Shown here: piece after piece, positions 24,473 through 34,800 of the stretch | Layout: the number at the start of each line of letters is the position of its first letter | How positions within the stretch are numbered: the stretch's first letter is position 1 | DNA from: Chitinophaga japonensis | Lineage (GTDB): Bacteria; Bacteroidota; Bacteroidia; Chitinophagales; Chitinophagaceae | Direction of reading: 5' to 3' | Length of the DNA stretch: 64,000 nt | Assembly (NCBI RefSeq): GCF_007830125.1 | Contig: NZ_VLLG01000008.1 | Span: forward strand, 1 to 64,000 | Made by a program: the position numbers and the translations under genes | The notes under the pieces: model-generated | The model's input: only the letters and a program-made list of their open reading frames with translations | The model's database searches: none | Told to the model about the DNA's origin: nothing

Positions 24473-27226
24473 ATGAAGGACTTCTCTTTTGTCACTAACT
24501 CGCATCCGGCCTACATTGAATCTTTATACCAGGATTACAGAAAAGACCCGCATTCCGTTGATCCTGACTGGGCGAAATTTTTTGAGGGGTTTGATTTTGC
24601 GGTGTCTAATCTGAATGGAAAGGCGGGAGGAGCAGCAGTGGCGGGAAGTACCGCTTTACCGGTTACCGGCGACCAGCTCACCAGGGAACTGGGCGTATAT
24701 AAGCTCATCCAGGCATACCGCAAAAAAGGGCACCTGATCTCCAAAACCAACCCCATCCGGGAAAGAAAAGACCGGCAGGCCAACCTGGATATTTCCTTCT
24801 TTGGCCTGGGCGAAGCCGACCTTAAGACGGAATTTCACGCCGGCCAGGTGATCGGCCTGGGCAAAACGTCCCTGGAAAAGATCGTTGACCGGCTGAAACA
24901 GGTGTATGCCGGCTCCGTAGGACTGGAATTCACCTATATCAACGATGCCAAAAAAGTGGAATGGCTGCAGCGGGAAATGGAAAACACCCTGCACCAGCCC
25001 ATGCCCCTGGAAAAGAGAAAGCGCGTCCTGCAAAAGCTCAACCAGGGCGTGATCTTCGAAAAATTCCTTCATACCAAGTATATCGGGCAAAAACGCTTTT
25101 CCCTGGAAGGCGGCGAAAATACCATCCCCGCCCTGGATGCCATGATCAATACCGCATCCGAGCATGGCGTGCAGGAGGCCGTGATAGGTATGGCCCACCG
25201 CGGGCGCCTGAACGTACTGGCCAATATCCTGGGTAAAACCTACGAGCAGATCTTTACGGAATTTGAAGGGATCGCTACCCCCGATATTACAATGGGCAGC
25301 GGGGACGTGAAATACCACCTCGGCTTCCGCGCCATGATAGATACGCCTGCCGGTAAAAAGATCAACCTGCAGCTCATACCCAACCCTTCCCACCTGGAAG
25401 TGGTAGACCCGCTGGTAACCGGCTTTGCGCGCAGCAAGGCGGATGTGATCTACAACAGCGATTACGACCGCATACTGCCCATCCTGATACATGGCGATGC
25501 CGCCATTGCCGGGCAGGGCGTAGTGTACGAGCTGGTGCAGATGAGCAACCTGAAAGGATACTATACCGGCGGCACCATGCACTTTGTGATCAATAACCAG
25601 ATCGGCTTTACCACCGATTTTGACGATGCCCGTTCCTCCGATTACTGTACCAGCGTAGCGGCCATCGTGCAGGCGCCGGTGTTCCATGTAAACGGCGACG
25701 ATGCCGAGGCCGTGGTAAAAGTAGCCGAGATCGCCACCCGCTACCGCCAGGAATTCAATTCCGATATTTTTATTGACCTGCTCTGCTACCGCAGGCATGG
25801 TCATAACGAAGGCGATGAGCCCAAGTTCACACAACCCAGCCTGTATGCCCTGATCGACAAGCACCCCGATCCGCGCGAAGTATACACCCAGTACCTGCTG
25901 AAGAACGGCGAAACCGATGCGCAAACGCTGGCCAAAGACATGCAGCAGCGCTTCTGGGCCGACCTGCAGGAAAGGCTGGATGAGGTAAAACAACGCCCGC
26001 TGCCTTACAGCTACCAGACACCGGAGCAATGGTGGGCGGAGCTGCGGAAATCCACCCCGCAGGACTTTGAGCAGTCGCCGGTAACCGCCATCAGGCAGGA
26101 GGATTTTACCCGCCTGTTCAACAACCTGATGCAATGGCCGGAAAATTTTGTGCCGCTGCGCAAGGTGGATAAGCTGCTGAAGGACAAAGTGAAGCTGTAT
26201 GAAAAAGAAGGCAAGGTAGACTGGGCTACCGGCGAGCTGCTGGCCTACGCCAGCCTGCTGATAGAAGGCAAGGACGTGCGTATGAGCGGCGAGGACGTAC
26301 AGCGCGGCACCTTCTCCCACCGGCACGCCATTTTATTTGACGAGAACACCAATGCTACCTATAACCGCCTGGCCCACCTGCAGGATAAGCAGGGCAAGTT
26401 CAGGATCTATAACTCCCTGCTGAGCGAATTTGCTGTAATGGGCTTTGAATATGGTTATGCCCTGGCCAATCCCAATACGCTGGTACTGTGGGAAGCCCAG
26501 TACGGCGACTTTGTGAATGGCGCCCAGACCGTGATAGACCAGTACCTGACCAGCGCCGAGCAGAAGTGGACCACCCAGAACGGGCTGGTGCTGCTGCTGC
26601 CGCACGGGTATGAAGGCGGCGGCCCGGACCACTCCAACGCCCGGCCGGAACGCTTTTTGCAGGCATGTGCGGAATACAATATCGTAGTGACCAACATCAC
26701 TACTTCCGCTAACTTCTTCCATGCGCTGCGCCGCCAGCTCACCTGGCCGTTCCGTAAACCGCTGGTGAACTTCTCGCCCAAGGCCAACCTGCGCCACCAG
26801 GGCTCTTACTCCAGCATGGAGGAGTTTACCAATGGCGGATTTAAGGAAGTGCTGGACGATCCGTTCATTGATGATCCGGCCCAGGTGAAGAAAGTACTGT
26901 TCTGCACCGGCAAGATCTACTTTGACCTGAGCGAAAAGCAAATGAAGGAAGGCCGCAAGGATGTAGCCATTGTAAGGATGGAGCAACTGTACCCGCTGCC
27001 GGTAGCCCAGTTGGAAGCCATTGCCCAGCGCTACAAGGGAGCCACCTGGTTCTGGGTACAGGAAGAGCCGCTGAATATGGGCGCTGCTTCCTACCTGCAA
27101 ATGAACCTGAAACAGTTGAACTACGGCGTGATCAGCCGCAACCCGAGCGCCGCCACCGCCACCGGTTATGCCAAAGTGCATACCCGCGAGCAGCAGGAGA
27201 TCATTGATACAGCATTCAACATATAG
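24473..27226 (+). CDS. sucA: 2-oxoglutarate dehydrogenase E1 component
   Basis: The 917-residue thiamine-diphosphate enzyme decarboxylates 2-oxoglutarate in the TCA cycle and transfers succinyl to E2. Visible landmarks are the N-terminal E2-binding segment (HPAYIESLYQDYRKDPHSVD), the small GxxY linker, GMAHRGRLNVLANILGK, HGDAAIAGQGVVYE, the CYRRHGHNEGDEP block, and the C-terminal pyrimidine domain with HGYEGGGPDHSNARPERFLQ. Length is normal for the family. The E2 gene follows after 34 bases, so the two form an operon; no E3 gene is present here. Confidence 0.97.
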   Translation: MKDFSFVTNSHPAYIESLYQDYRKDPHSVDPDWAKFFEGFDFAVSNLNGKAGGAAVAGSTALPVTGDQLTRELGVYKLIQAYRKKGHLISKTNPIRERKDRQANLDISFFGLGEADLKTEFHAGQVIGLGKTSLEKIVDRLKQVYAGSVGLEFTYINDAKKVEWLQREMENTLHQPMPLEKRKRVLQKLNQGVIFEKFLHTKYIGQKRFSLEGGENTIPALDAMINTASEHGVQEAVIGMAHRGRLNVLANILGKTYEQIFTEFEGIATPDITMGSGDVKYHLGFRAMIDTPAGKKINLQLIPNPSHLEVVDPLVTGFARSKADVIYNSDYDRILPILIHGDAAIAGQGVVYELVQMSNLKGYYTGGTMHFVINNQIGFTTDFDDARSSDYCTSVAAIVQAPVFHVNGDDAEAVVKVAEIATRYRQEFNSDIFIDLLCYRRHGHNEGDEPKFTQPSLYALIDKHPDPREVYTQYLLKNGETDAQTLAKDMQQRFWADLQERLDEVKQRPLPYSYQTPEQWWAELRKSTPQDFEQSPVTAIRQEDFTRLFNNLMQWPENFVPLRKVDKLLKDKVKLYEKEGKVDWATGELLAYASLLIEGKDVRMSGEDVQRGTFSHRHAILFDENTNATYNRLAHLQDKQGKFRIYNSLLSEFAVMGFEYGYALANPNTLVLWEAQYGDFVNGAQTVIDQYLTSAEQKWTTQNGLVLLLPHGYEGGGPDHSNARPERFLQACAEYNIVVTNITTSANFFHALRRQLTWPFRKPLVNFSPKANLRHQGSYSSMEEFTNGGFKEVLDDPFIDDPAQVKKVLFCTGKIYFDLSEKQMKEGRKDVAIVRMEQLYPLPVAQLEAIAQRYKGATWFWVQEEPLNMGAASYLQMNLKQLNYGVISRNPSAATATGYAKVHTREQQEIIDTAFNI

Positions 27227-27260
27227 TTGAAAAAAATATTGCAAACAGAAAACTGAAATA

Positions 27261-28823
27261 ATGGTTGTCGAAATCAAAGTTCCTACGGTAGGAGAATCTA
27301 TAAGCGAGGTAACAATTGCGAAGTGGTTGAAAAAAGACGGAGACTATGTGCAGCAGGATGAAGTGTTATGCGAAATGGAATCGGAGAAGGCCACCTTTGA
27401 ATTGAATGCAGAAAAAGCGGGGGTATTGAAAATTGCCGCTCCTGAAGGCGCTACGTTAAACATCGGTGATGTAGCCTGCTCAATTGATACCGATGCGGCA
27501 GCGCCCGCACAGGCGGCGCCTGAAGCCAAAACAGTGGCTGCCGCGGAAACGCTGCCTGATAAAGCGGAAACGGCTGTGCCCGGCCCGCCTCCCGCCGGTA
27601 AAGGAATTATTGATGTGAAAGTACCCACTGTAGGGGAGTCCATCAGCGAGGTCACCCTGGTGAAATGGCTGAAACAGGACGGCGACTACGTAGAGCGCGA
27701 TGAAATGGTGTGCGAGATGGAATCCGAAAAAGCCACCTTTGAGCTGAACGCGGAAGAAGCCGGCATCCTGAAGATCGTAGCCAAAGAAGGAGACACCCTG
27801 CAGATAGGCGATATTGCCTGCAAAATAGATACCGACGCGCCGCGCCCCGCCGGTAAGGCGCCGGCTGCTCCTGCGCAGCCTGCCAAAGCCGCCGCCGCTC
27901 CGCAGCCGCAACAGGCGCCGGTAACCAGCATCCCCGGCAACATAAAGGCTACCCCGGTGGCCGCCGCCGTAATAGCAGACAAGCATGTGGACCCTGCCTC
28001 CATCAAAGGCAGCGGCGCACATGGCAAAATATTAAAGGACGATGTATGGGCCGCCCTGCAGAACCCGGGCGTGGCCATCGGCCAGGAGCTGTTTACCCGC
28101 AACGAGCGCCGGGAAAGAATGAGCAACCTGCGCAAAACGGTGTCCCGCCGCCTGGTGGAAGCCAAGAACACCACCGCCATGCTCACCACTTTCAACGAAG
28201 TGGATATGACCCGTATCATGGAGATACGCGCCAAGTACAAAGAGGTGTTCAAAAAGCAGTTCGAGGTAAACCTGGGCTTCATGAGCTTCTTTACCAAAGC
28301 CTGCTGCTTTGCCCTGCAGGAGTTCCCGTCCGTAAACGCGTATATTGACGGGGAAGAGCTGGTGTTCCATGACTTTTGCGATATTTCCATCGCGGTGTCT
28401 GCTCCCAAAGGCCTGGTAGTGCCGGTGATCCGCAACGCCGAGAGCCTGGGCATGGCAGACATCGAGAAGAAAGTGGTGGAACTGGCTACCAAAGCCCGCG
28501 ACAACAAGCTCACCATGGAGGAAATGACCGGCGGTACCTTTACCATCACCAATGGCGGCGTATTCGGCTCCCTCATGAGCACGCCCATCATTAACATACC
28601 GCAGTCCGCTATCCTCGGCATGCACAAGATACAGGAGCGCCCCATGGCAGTGAACGGCCAGGTCGTGATACGCCCCATGATGTACGTAGCCCTCAGCTAC
28701 GACCACCGTATCATTGACGGCCGCGAATCCGTAAGCTTCCTGGTAAGGGTGAAGGAAATGCTGGAAAATCCCGAGCAACTGCTGTTTGGCAAAGACCCGG
28801 TAAAGGCCCTTTTGAAATTATAA
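27261..28823 (+). CDS. sucB: 2-oxoglutarate dehydrogenase E2 (succinyltransferase) with two lipoyl domains
   Basis: The 520-residue E2 is longer than the usual ~400 because the lipoyl domain is duplicated. Both copies carry EMESEKATFELNAE with lipoyl lysines Lys43 and Lys157, separated by an Ala/Pro-rich linker (about 78-115). A second Ala/Pro linker leads to the peripheral-subunit-binding domain (~228-265, VDPASIKGSGAHGKILKDDV). The catalytic domain ends with ALSYDHRIIDGR, where His482 and Asp486 are catalytic. It accepts succinyl from SucA. A terminator and heptad repeat lie directly downstream. Confidence 0.96.
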   Translation: MVVEIKVPTVGESISEVTIAKWLKKDGDYVQQDEVLCEMESEKATFELNAEKAGVLKIAAPEGATLNIGDVACSIDTDAAAPAQAAPEAKTVAAAETLPDKAETAVPGPPPAGKGIIDVKVPTVGESISEVTLVKWLKQDGDYVERDEMVCEMESEKATFELNAEEAGILKIVAKEGDTLQIGDIACKIDTDAPRPAGKAPAAPAQPAKAAAAPQPQQAPVTSIPGNIKATPVAAAVIADKHVDPASIKGSGAHGKILKDDVWAALQNPGVAIGQELFTRNERRERMSNLRKTVSRRLVEAKNTTAMLTTFNEVDMTRIMEIRAKYKEVFKKQFEVNLGFMSFFTKACCFALQEFPSVNAYIDGEELVFHDFCDISIAVSAPKGLVVPVIRNAESLGMADIEKKVVELATKARDNKLTMEEMTGGTFTITNGGVFGSLMSTPIINIPQSAILGMHKIQERPMAVNGQVVIRPMMYVALSYDHRIIDGRESVSFLVRVKEMLENPEQLLFGKDPVKALLKL

Positions 28824-28929
28824 GTAAAAAAGAAAAAATAAAAATCTTAAGGCAGTGCTTTTTATGAAGGCGCTGCCTTTTTGTTTTCGTTGTCATTTTA
28901 TTTTTACTTTTTACTTTTTTACTTTTTCC
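28824..28929. repeat. Heptad-word inverted element, GTAAAAA class, enclosing a terminator
   Basis: The left arm begins on the base after the sucB stop: GTAAAAA, AGAAAAA, ATAAAAA (28824-28844). The right arm carries TTTTTAC, TTTTTAC, TTTTTTAC, TTTTTCC (28901-28929). The arms flank the sucB terminator hairpin, and the element ends 8 bases before the methyltransferase ATG. Low complexity makes chance more likely here than in the other elements, but placement is identical. Confidence 0.55.
28851..28882 (+). terminator. Terminator of sucAB
   Basis: GGCAGTGC (28851-28858) and GCGCTGCC (28870-28877) form an 8-bp stem with one G-T pair and an 11-base loop, followed by TTTTTG. It ends the sucAB transcript. 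Confidence 0.85.
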
Positions 28930-28937
28930 TTTGCAAC

Positions 28938-30110
28938 ATGACCCGCTGGGAAAATTACCTGTTGTCTGCAGAACATATAGTGCACGCCTACGACGGCGCC
29001 CTGCCCCTGCACCATTTCCTGAAAACATTCTTCAGGGAGCGTCCCAAAATGGGCAGCCGCGACCGACGCTGGGTGTCGCAACTGGTATATGCTTTTTACC
29101 GTCTCGGGCATTTATGGAAAGCGGGAATGCCCGTGCCGGAAAGAATACTGCTGGGGCAGTTCCTGTGCGCCACGCAGGAGGATGAGCTGCTGGCTTTTTT
29201 CCGGCCGGAGTGGAATGAAAAAGCAGGCCTGCCTGTAACGGAAAAGTTGGCCCTGGTTTCCCGGAACGGGCAGCCTCCCACGATGGAAGGCATCTTCCCG
29301 TTTGTAAGCGAGCTCTCCGAAGGCATTGCCCCACAGGAATTTGTACCATCTTTTTTTACGCAACCCCGCCTGTTCATCCGTGTGCGGAAGAATAAGCAGG
29401 ATGCCATAGCCGCCCTCTTGCAGCAGACTGGCGTAGCATTTGAGTGGCAGGCGCCCGATGTGCTGTCCCTGCCCAACGGCACTAAAACGGAAACGATCAT
29501 TCCCCAACGGGATTGGTACGAAGTGCAGGACGCCTCTTCGCGGCAAACCGGCCGGTTGTTTCAGCCCGGGCCGGGGCAGCGCTGGTGGGACTGTTGTGCG
29601 GCCAGCGGTGGTAAATCCCTGCTGTTGCTGGACCAGGAGCCTGGCGTGCAGCTAACGGTAAGCGATATACGCCCTTCTATCCTCCATAACCTGCAGCAGC
29701 GTTTTGCAGCCGCAGGCATACATCGCTATGAAAGCAGGGTGCTGGACCTGGCGCAGCCGGTGCCGCCTTCCATATTCGGCCGGCAGTTGTTTGACGGTAT
29801 TATCCTGGATGCGCCCTGCAGCGGCTCCGGTACCTGGGGCCGCACCCCGGAGAATCTGTATTTTTTCAGGCAGGAGCAGATTGCCGTGTTCCAGGCATTG
29901 CAAAGGCGGATAGCCGCTAACGTGATACCGCTGCTAAAGCCGGGTGGCACGCTGATCTACATTACCTGCTCGGTTTTCCGGCAGGAGAATGAAGCTGTGG
30001 TGCAGCATCTTTGTGAATCCACCGGCTTGCAACGGCAGGCAGGCGGCATAATACCGGGCTATATGCATGGCGCAGATACCATGTTTGCCAATGTGCTGGT
30101 GAAACCTTAG
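28938..30110 (+). CDS. RsmB/NOP family rRNA m5C methyltransferase
   Basis: The ATG at 28938 (MTRWENYLLSAEHIVHAYDG) gives 390 residues; the longer frame begins inside the T-rich repeat arm. The N-terminal NusB-like/RNA-binding region precedes a Rossmann methyltransferase: CCAASGGKSLLLLDQE for SAM binding, DAPCSGSGTWGRTPE with one catalytic Cys, and YITCSVFRQENE with the second. That two-cysteine arrangement marks m5C methyltransferases acting on 16S rRNA. It stands alone, convergent with the S8 peptidase gene, overlapping it by 4 bases. Confidence 0.9.
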   Translation: MTRWENYLLSAEHIVHAYDGALPLHHFLKTFFRERPKMGSRDRRWVSQLVYAFYRLGHLWKAGMPVPERILLGQFLCATQEDELLAFFRPEWNEKAGLPVTEKLALVSRNGQPPTMEGIFPFVSELSEGIAPQEFVPSFFTQPRLFIRVRKNKQDAIAALLQQTGVAFEWQAPDVLSLPNGTKTETIIPQRDWYEVQDASSRQTGRLFQPGPGQRWWDCCAASGGKSLLLLDQEPGVQLTVSDIRPSILHNLQQRFAAAGIHRYESRVLDLAQPVPPSIFGRQLFDGIILDAPCSGSGTWGRTPENLYFFRQEQIAVFQALQRRIAANVIPLLKPGGTLIYITCSVFRQENEAVVQHLCESTGLQRQAGGIIPGYMHGADTMFANVLVKP

Positions 30111-31789
30111 TACTTCACCATCTTCACCACTTCCTGTTCTTTCCCCTGCACCATTCTCAGGTAATAAAACCCGGCGGGCAGTGACGCCAGCCCGGTTTGC
30201 TGCGTGATGTAGCTGTAAGTGCCCTGGGGCGTTGCCTGCCAATGGCGGGTAAGCCGGCCGCTTGCGTCTATAAGCTGGAAGTGTACCATTGCCTGGCTGG
30301 CAGACCGGTAATAGATGTGCAACTGGTTGCTGAAGGGGTTGGGAAATACTTTGATGGACTGGTTATTTAACTGTGTGCGGATGTAGGCCGTGTCCTGCAG
30401 GTCCATTTTCAGGAGCGAGTCGTAGGCGGCGCGGAAATTGGGGATGCCGTACCCGATGCGGTTGTCCGGTGTAGCATGCTGGCTGGAGGAGGCCTTTACG
30501 GCCTGCAGAATTTCCATATTGGTACGCCGGGGAAAAGCCTGCCACAGGCAGGCTACCAGCCCTGCTATCACGGGGCAGGCATAGGAGGTGCCATTGCCGC
30601 TGCTAACGGCGCCGTTTACATTTACAAAGGCAGTACCCACGCCCAGGGCCGCCACATCGGGCTTGATGCGCCCGTCCGCAGCGGGCCCGTAGCTGCTGAA
30701 GGCCGCCACCTGTCCCTGGCTGTTCACCGCGGCTACGGCCAGCACGCTGTCCGCATCCGCCGGGGTTAGCAGGTAGCGCCAATCCAGGTTGCCTTCATTG
30801 CCGGCGGAGTTCACCACGATCATGCCCTTACGCGCCGCCATGGCAGCGGCCCGGGCGGCGGTGGTGCTGCGCCCGTCCAGTTGGGCATAGGTGTGGTCAA
30901 AGGCCGGGTTGTCGAAGGTATTATAGCCCACGGAAGAGGAGATCACATCCACGCCCAGGCTGTCTGCCAGTTCTGCTGCGGCGGCCCAGTTCATTTCTTC
31001 TACAGGCTGTTCCGCGCCTGCTTCTTCGGTACGGAGCAGTATATATGCGGCTTCCGGCGCAGTGCCGGTCATTTCGCCGGGCAGGTTGGCAGCCAGTATG
31101 GACAGCACCTGCGTGCCATGTTCGCCGTAACCGTATACGTTGGTGCTGTTGTCCGTAAAGTTGCGGGTAGCCGTGATCTTTTGCTGTTCGCGTAGCCAGG
31201 CAAAGGCCCGGTTATAGTCCACGGATGGGAAACCGGCATCCAGCACGGCTATCAGCATACCCTCGCCCCGCAGGTGCCTGTCATGCAGATATTCCCCTTC
31301 ATGCAGGTGTACCTGCGTATAGGCGTTGCCATAATCAAGACCGCTGGTTCCGTTGATGCGGGCATTTGTAGTAATGATGTAGGGCTGTTCGCCTGCTGCC
31401 GGCGCTGCGCGCCGGGCGCTTGCCTCCAGCGATCTTACAAAGGGCAGGCTTTGTATTTTGCCCAGGGCTGCGGTATCGCTGGTTCGGATAACGACCCCGT
31501 TCTGCCAGCGCAGGGCGTATAGTAGTTGTACGCTGCCGGTTTGCAGCACGCTGTCGATATAAGCCGGGTTTACCGGCAGGTCTGTACTGTCAATGGCAAT
31601 GTTTTGCCTGTCCCGCCGCTGCAGGGCGCGTGGCGACAGGTAAGCCGCCGGCTCCTCCAGCCGGTAAGGGGTTCCCTGCCTGCCGGTAAAGGAGATCACG
31701 TAGCGGGGCGCCTGGGCCCTTGCAGGTAAACCAGCCACCAGTAATAAAAAGGAGAAAATAAGGTAAGCCGGGAGTAAAGTTGTTTTCAC
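30107..31789 (-). CDS. T9SS-secreted subtilisin-like (S8) serine peptidase
   Basis: The 560-residue precursor has a signal peptide (about 1-26, cleavage after ARAQA). The S8 catalytic triad is Asp184 in IAVLDAGFPSVD, His224 in GYGEHGTQVLS and Ser402 in GNGTSYACPVIAG, with NSAGNEG providing the oxyanion Asn. The last ~85 residues are a type A T9SS sorting domain (IKVFPNPFSNQLHIYY ... GFYYLRMVQGKEQEVVKMVK), so it is exported across the outer membrane. Likely an extracellular or surface protease. Its 3' end overlaps the methyltransferase gene by 4 bases. Confidence 0.93.
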   Translation of the reverse strand: MKTTLLPAYLIFSFLLLVAGLPARAQAPRYVISFTGRQGTPYRLEEPAAYLSPRALQRRDRQNIAIDSTDLPVNPAYIDSVLQTGSVQLLYALRWQNGVVIRTSDTAALGKIQSLPFVRSLEASARRAAPAAGEQPYIITTNARINGTSGLDYGNAYTQVHLHEGEYLHDRHLRGEGMLIAVLDAGFPSVDYNRAFAWLREQQKITATRNFTDNSTNVYGYGEHGTQVLSILAANLPGEMTGTAPEAAYILLRTEEAGAEQPVEEMNWAAAAELADSLGVDVISSSVGYNTFDNPAFDHTYAQLDGRSTTAARAAAMAARKGMIVVNSAGNEGNLDWRYLLTPADADSVLAVAAVNSQGQVAAFSSYGPAADGRIKPDVAALGVGTAFVNVNGAVSSGNGTSYACPVIAGLVACLWQAFPRRTNMEILQAVKASSSQHATPDNRIGYGIPNFRAAYDSLLKMDLQDTAYIRTQLNNQSIKVFPNPFSNQLHIYYRSASQAMVHFQLIDASGRLTRHWQATPQGTYSYITQQTGLASLPAGFYYLRMVQGKEQEVVKMVKY

Positions 31790-31826
31790 ACTACGTGCTG
31801 TCTTTTGTATTTAAATATAAAGAAAA

Positions 31827-31850
31827 GGGCCGGATAAAATCATCCGGCCC
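31827..31850 (-). terminator. Terminator downstream of the GH5-GH18 gene side / upstream of S8 gene
   Basis: GGGCCGGAT (31827-31835) and ATCCGGCCC (31842-31850) form a perfect 9-bp stem with a 6-base loop. On the minus strand it is followed by TTTTCTTT. It lies 25 bases after the stop of the GH5-GH18 gene and ends that transcript before the S8 gene. Confidence 0.88.
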
Positions 31851-31874
31851 TGCTTTGCTTTTTTGGTGTTATGA

Positions 31875-34800
31875 TTACTGGATCACAATTTTTTTAGTGT
31901 AAGTATGCCGGCCGTTGGTAACGGTCACTATATAGAACCCGCTGGCAATGTTGCCCGTGGGAATGGTGAGCACCCCGGCATTCGCCTTGTGGCAGGCTAC
32001 CACTCTTTTGTTGATATCCACGATCACTACCAGCACCGGCGCGCTGGCGTCGTATTTATCCAGCCTCAGGGTGAAGGTGCCGCCCTGCACTAACGGATTG
32101 GGATATACGAGTATGTTGCCGCTTGCCGTGCAGTCCGCTTTTTTCCCGGGTACAGCCGCTGCAGCCAGGGTAGTGCGCGCTGCCGCGCCCGCAACGCCGT
32201 AGTTGAACTGCTCCCAGCCCTGTATGGCGGTACGGTTGCAGGTCATGGCGGCTGCCCCGTTCTCGGAAGAAACATACAGGCCGTTATTGCCCCGCAGGGA
32301 AATGCTCCCGTCCGCATTCACGATCCAGTCAAATTTCTCCCAGTCCTGTATAGACGGGCGGTTGCAGTTCATGGGCTGTTCGCCGTTCTCGGACGAAACG
32401 TATTTATCCAGGTTGCGCAGCGCTATTTTGCCGCTGCCCGCGTCCACTACCAGGAACTGGTTCCATCCCTGTACCAGGGTGGCATTGCACCACATGGGGC
32501 CTTCGCCGTTCTTGGAGCTTACATACTGGCCATTGTTGCCCTGCAGCCAGATGGTTTGCCCGATAGGGGCATCGCCCGGCGGGGGAGGATTGCCGCCGCC
32601 CCGTTCCAGCACCACTTCATGAATGGCGGAGAGCAGGGAATTGGCGCCGGTGGCATCCTGGGAAAGCTCCCATATCATAATGCCGCCGCCCTGGTCAAAG
32701 GCCAGGTTGGTTTTACGCTTGATAGTGGTGATGCCGTTGTAGCCTACGTTGTCAAACACGTCGGCATAGGGATTGGCGCCCCTGTTTACCAGTTGCGCGT
32801 AGGATTCCCAGGTAGGCCTTCCGTAAAATGGCGCGCCCAGTATGGCTTTCTCTGCGGGGAGGCCCCGGCCTCTCCAGTAGTTCAGCGACTGTACGGCGTA
32901 ATTGTAAGTAGAATGCTGGAAATTGTTCTGATCATAGGCCATCAGCATCAGGTAATCCACCAGCGGGAATACGCTGCTTAATATGCTGCCGCCATTGGCG
33001 CCTATTACGGCTGCGGTGAGCAACTTGCCACGGCTGTGCATGGCGCTGGAGAGCTGCCGCATCAGGGCCACATAGTTGTTGGCGGAGGCCCCGGCATCCG
33101 GGTACTCCCAGTCAATGTCCACACCGTCCAGCCCGTACTGGTTCACAAAATTGATCATGTTGTTCACAAAGTTGTTGCGGTAGGTGCTGTTGGCTGCCAG
33201 GCTTTCAAAGCCACTGTCGTTGCCATCGTTCCAGCCGCCCACGGAGATCAGCACCTTCACGCCGTTGGCATGGGCAGTGCTCACCAGGCTTTGCAGCTTG
33301 GATGGATTGTCAATTGATTGCAGTCCGCCGGTAGCAGTAGGCAGCAGGAAGGCGTAGTTAATGTGCGTGAGCTTGCTGTATTGCACGGCGTTTACACTGC
33401 CGGACCAGGAAGGCATGTAGCCGATCACTTTAAAGTCTTCAGCAGCAATGGCAGGCGCCACTTCGCTGGTTGCAGCAGCGCTTACTTCGCCCCAGGCAAA
33501 TGCTTCCCAGCCGGAAATGGAGGGCCGGTTGCAGTTCATAGGCTGTTCGCCGTTCTCGGAGCAAACGTACATGCCGTTATTGCCTTTCAGGGAGATCTTG
33601 CCGTCCGCATTTACGATCCAGTCAAATTTCTCCCAGTCCTGTATAGACGGGCGGTTGCAGTTCATGGGCTGTTCGCCGTTCTCTGAGCTTACATACAAGC
33701 CGTTGTTGCCCCGCAGTGCGATCTTGCCGCCGCCGGCATCCACCACTACAAACTGTTCCCATCCCTGTACGCTGGCGCGGTTGCAGTTCATAGGTTGTTC
33801 GCCGTTCTCGGAGCTTACGTACTGGTTGTTAAAGCCCTGCAGCCAGATGGTTTTACCGATGGGCGCATTGGCCGGGGGAGGGGTGGAACCGGGCGCCACT
33901 GCGGCAATAGTGCCATTGTTGGCCACGCAGTTGGCGAATCTGATGTTGTTCAGCACCGCAGCCATATTCGCCGCGCCGTCCATGAGGTAGGGCGGGTTAA
34001 TGCGCATCAGCGCCGCGTTCTCCTGGCTGTCAAAACGCTTGTAGGTCCAGTGGCACCAGCCGATGCCTTTGGAGTTCAGCGCCTGAATGTTCTCGCTCAG
34101 CCAGGCATTATTGTTCTCGCCGGTTTCTCCCACCCATACCGGCACGTTGTGTGTGCTGCGGAAGTTCACCATGTTGGCGATCAGGTTGATCTGGTTGGGA
34201 TTGGGATCGGTTTGCGTGGTGGAGTTGGTGATCCAGTAGCGGTGTGCGTTGTACACCAGGTTGGAACGGTTGCTGAACGTAAACGGCTCCATATAGTCGT
34301 AATTGTTACCCCAGCCGTTGCCTTCAATCATCAGCAGGTGGGTATCGCCCAGCCCGCGAATGGTGTTGATCAGCCTTTCGTACAGGTCATGTATCCAGCG
34401 GTTGTCCGGTACGTTGTTCGGCTCATTGACCAGGTCATAAAATGCAATGCCGGAATGGTTCATATACCGGCTGGCCAGGCGCTGCCACAGGCGAACGGTT
34501 ATGTCCTGGTAAATGCTCCTGTTCCAGAGGTCATTGCCTGCAAGGGCGTCTGAAATGTTGGCGTCCGTGCCCTGTGCGCCCGGTGCGGCGTGCAGGTCCA
34601 GCACCACGTACATGTTGTTGGCCCCTGTCCAGCGCAGCAGGCTGTCAATGGTACGGAAACCTTCCAGGTTGGCATCGTTGAACAACTGGTTGCTGTTGTA
34701 CCAACTGGTCAGGGAATTCACATAGTTATTGTAATTCCCGGAGTTGCGGGCCACGCTGTTGCGCACGGCTCTTTGCGCGCTGGTCAGGAACAGCTCATAG

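Noticed and set aside
32217..33805. Repeated units in the GH5-GH18 gene considered as a CRISPR-like array
   Set aside because: They are in frame, encode carbohydrate-binding lobes and have no unique spacers of even length.
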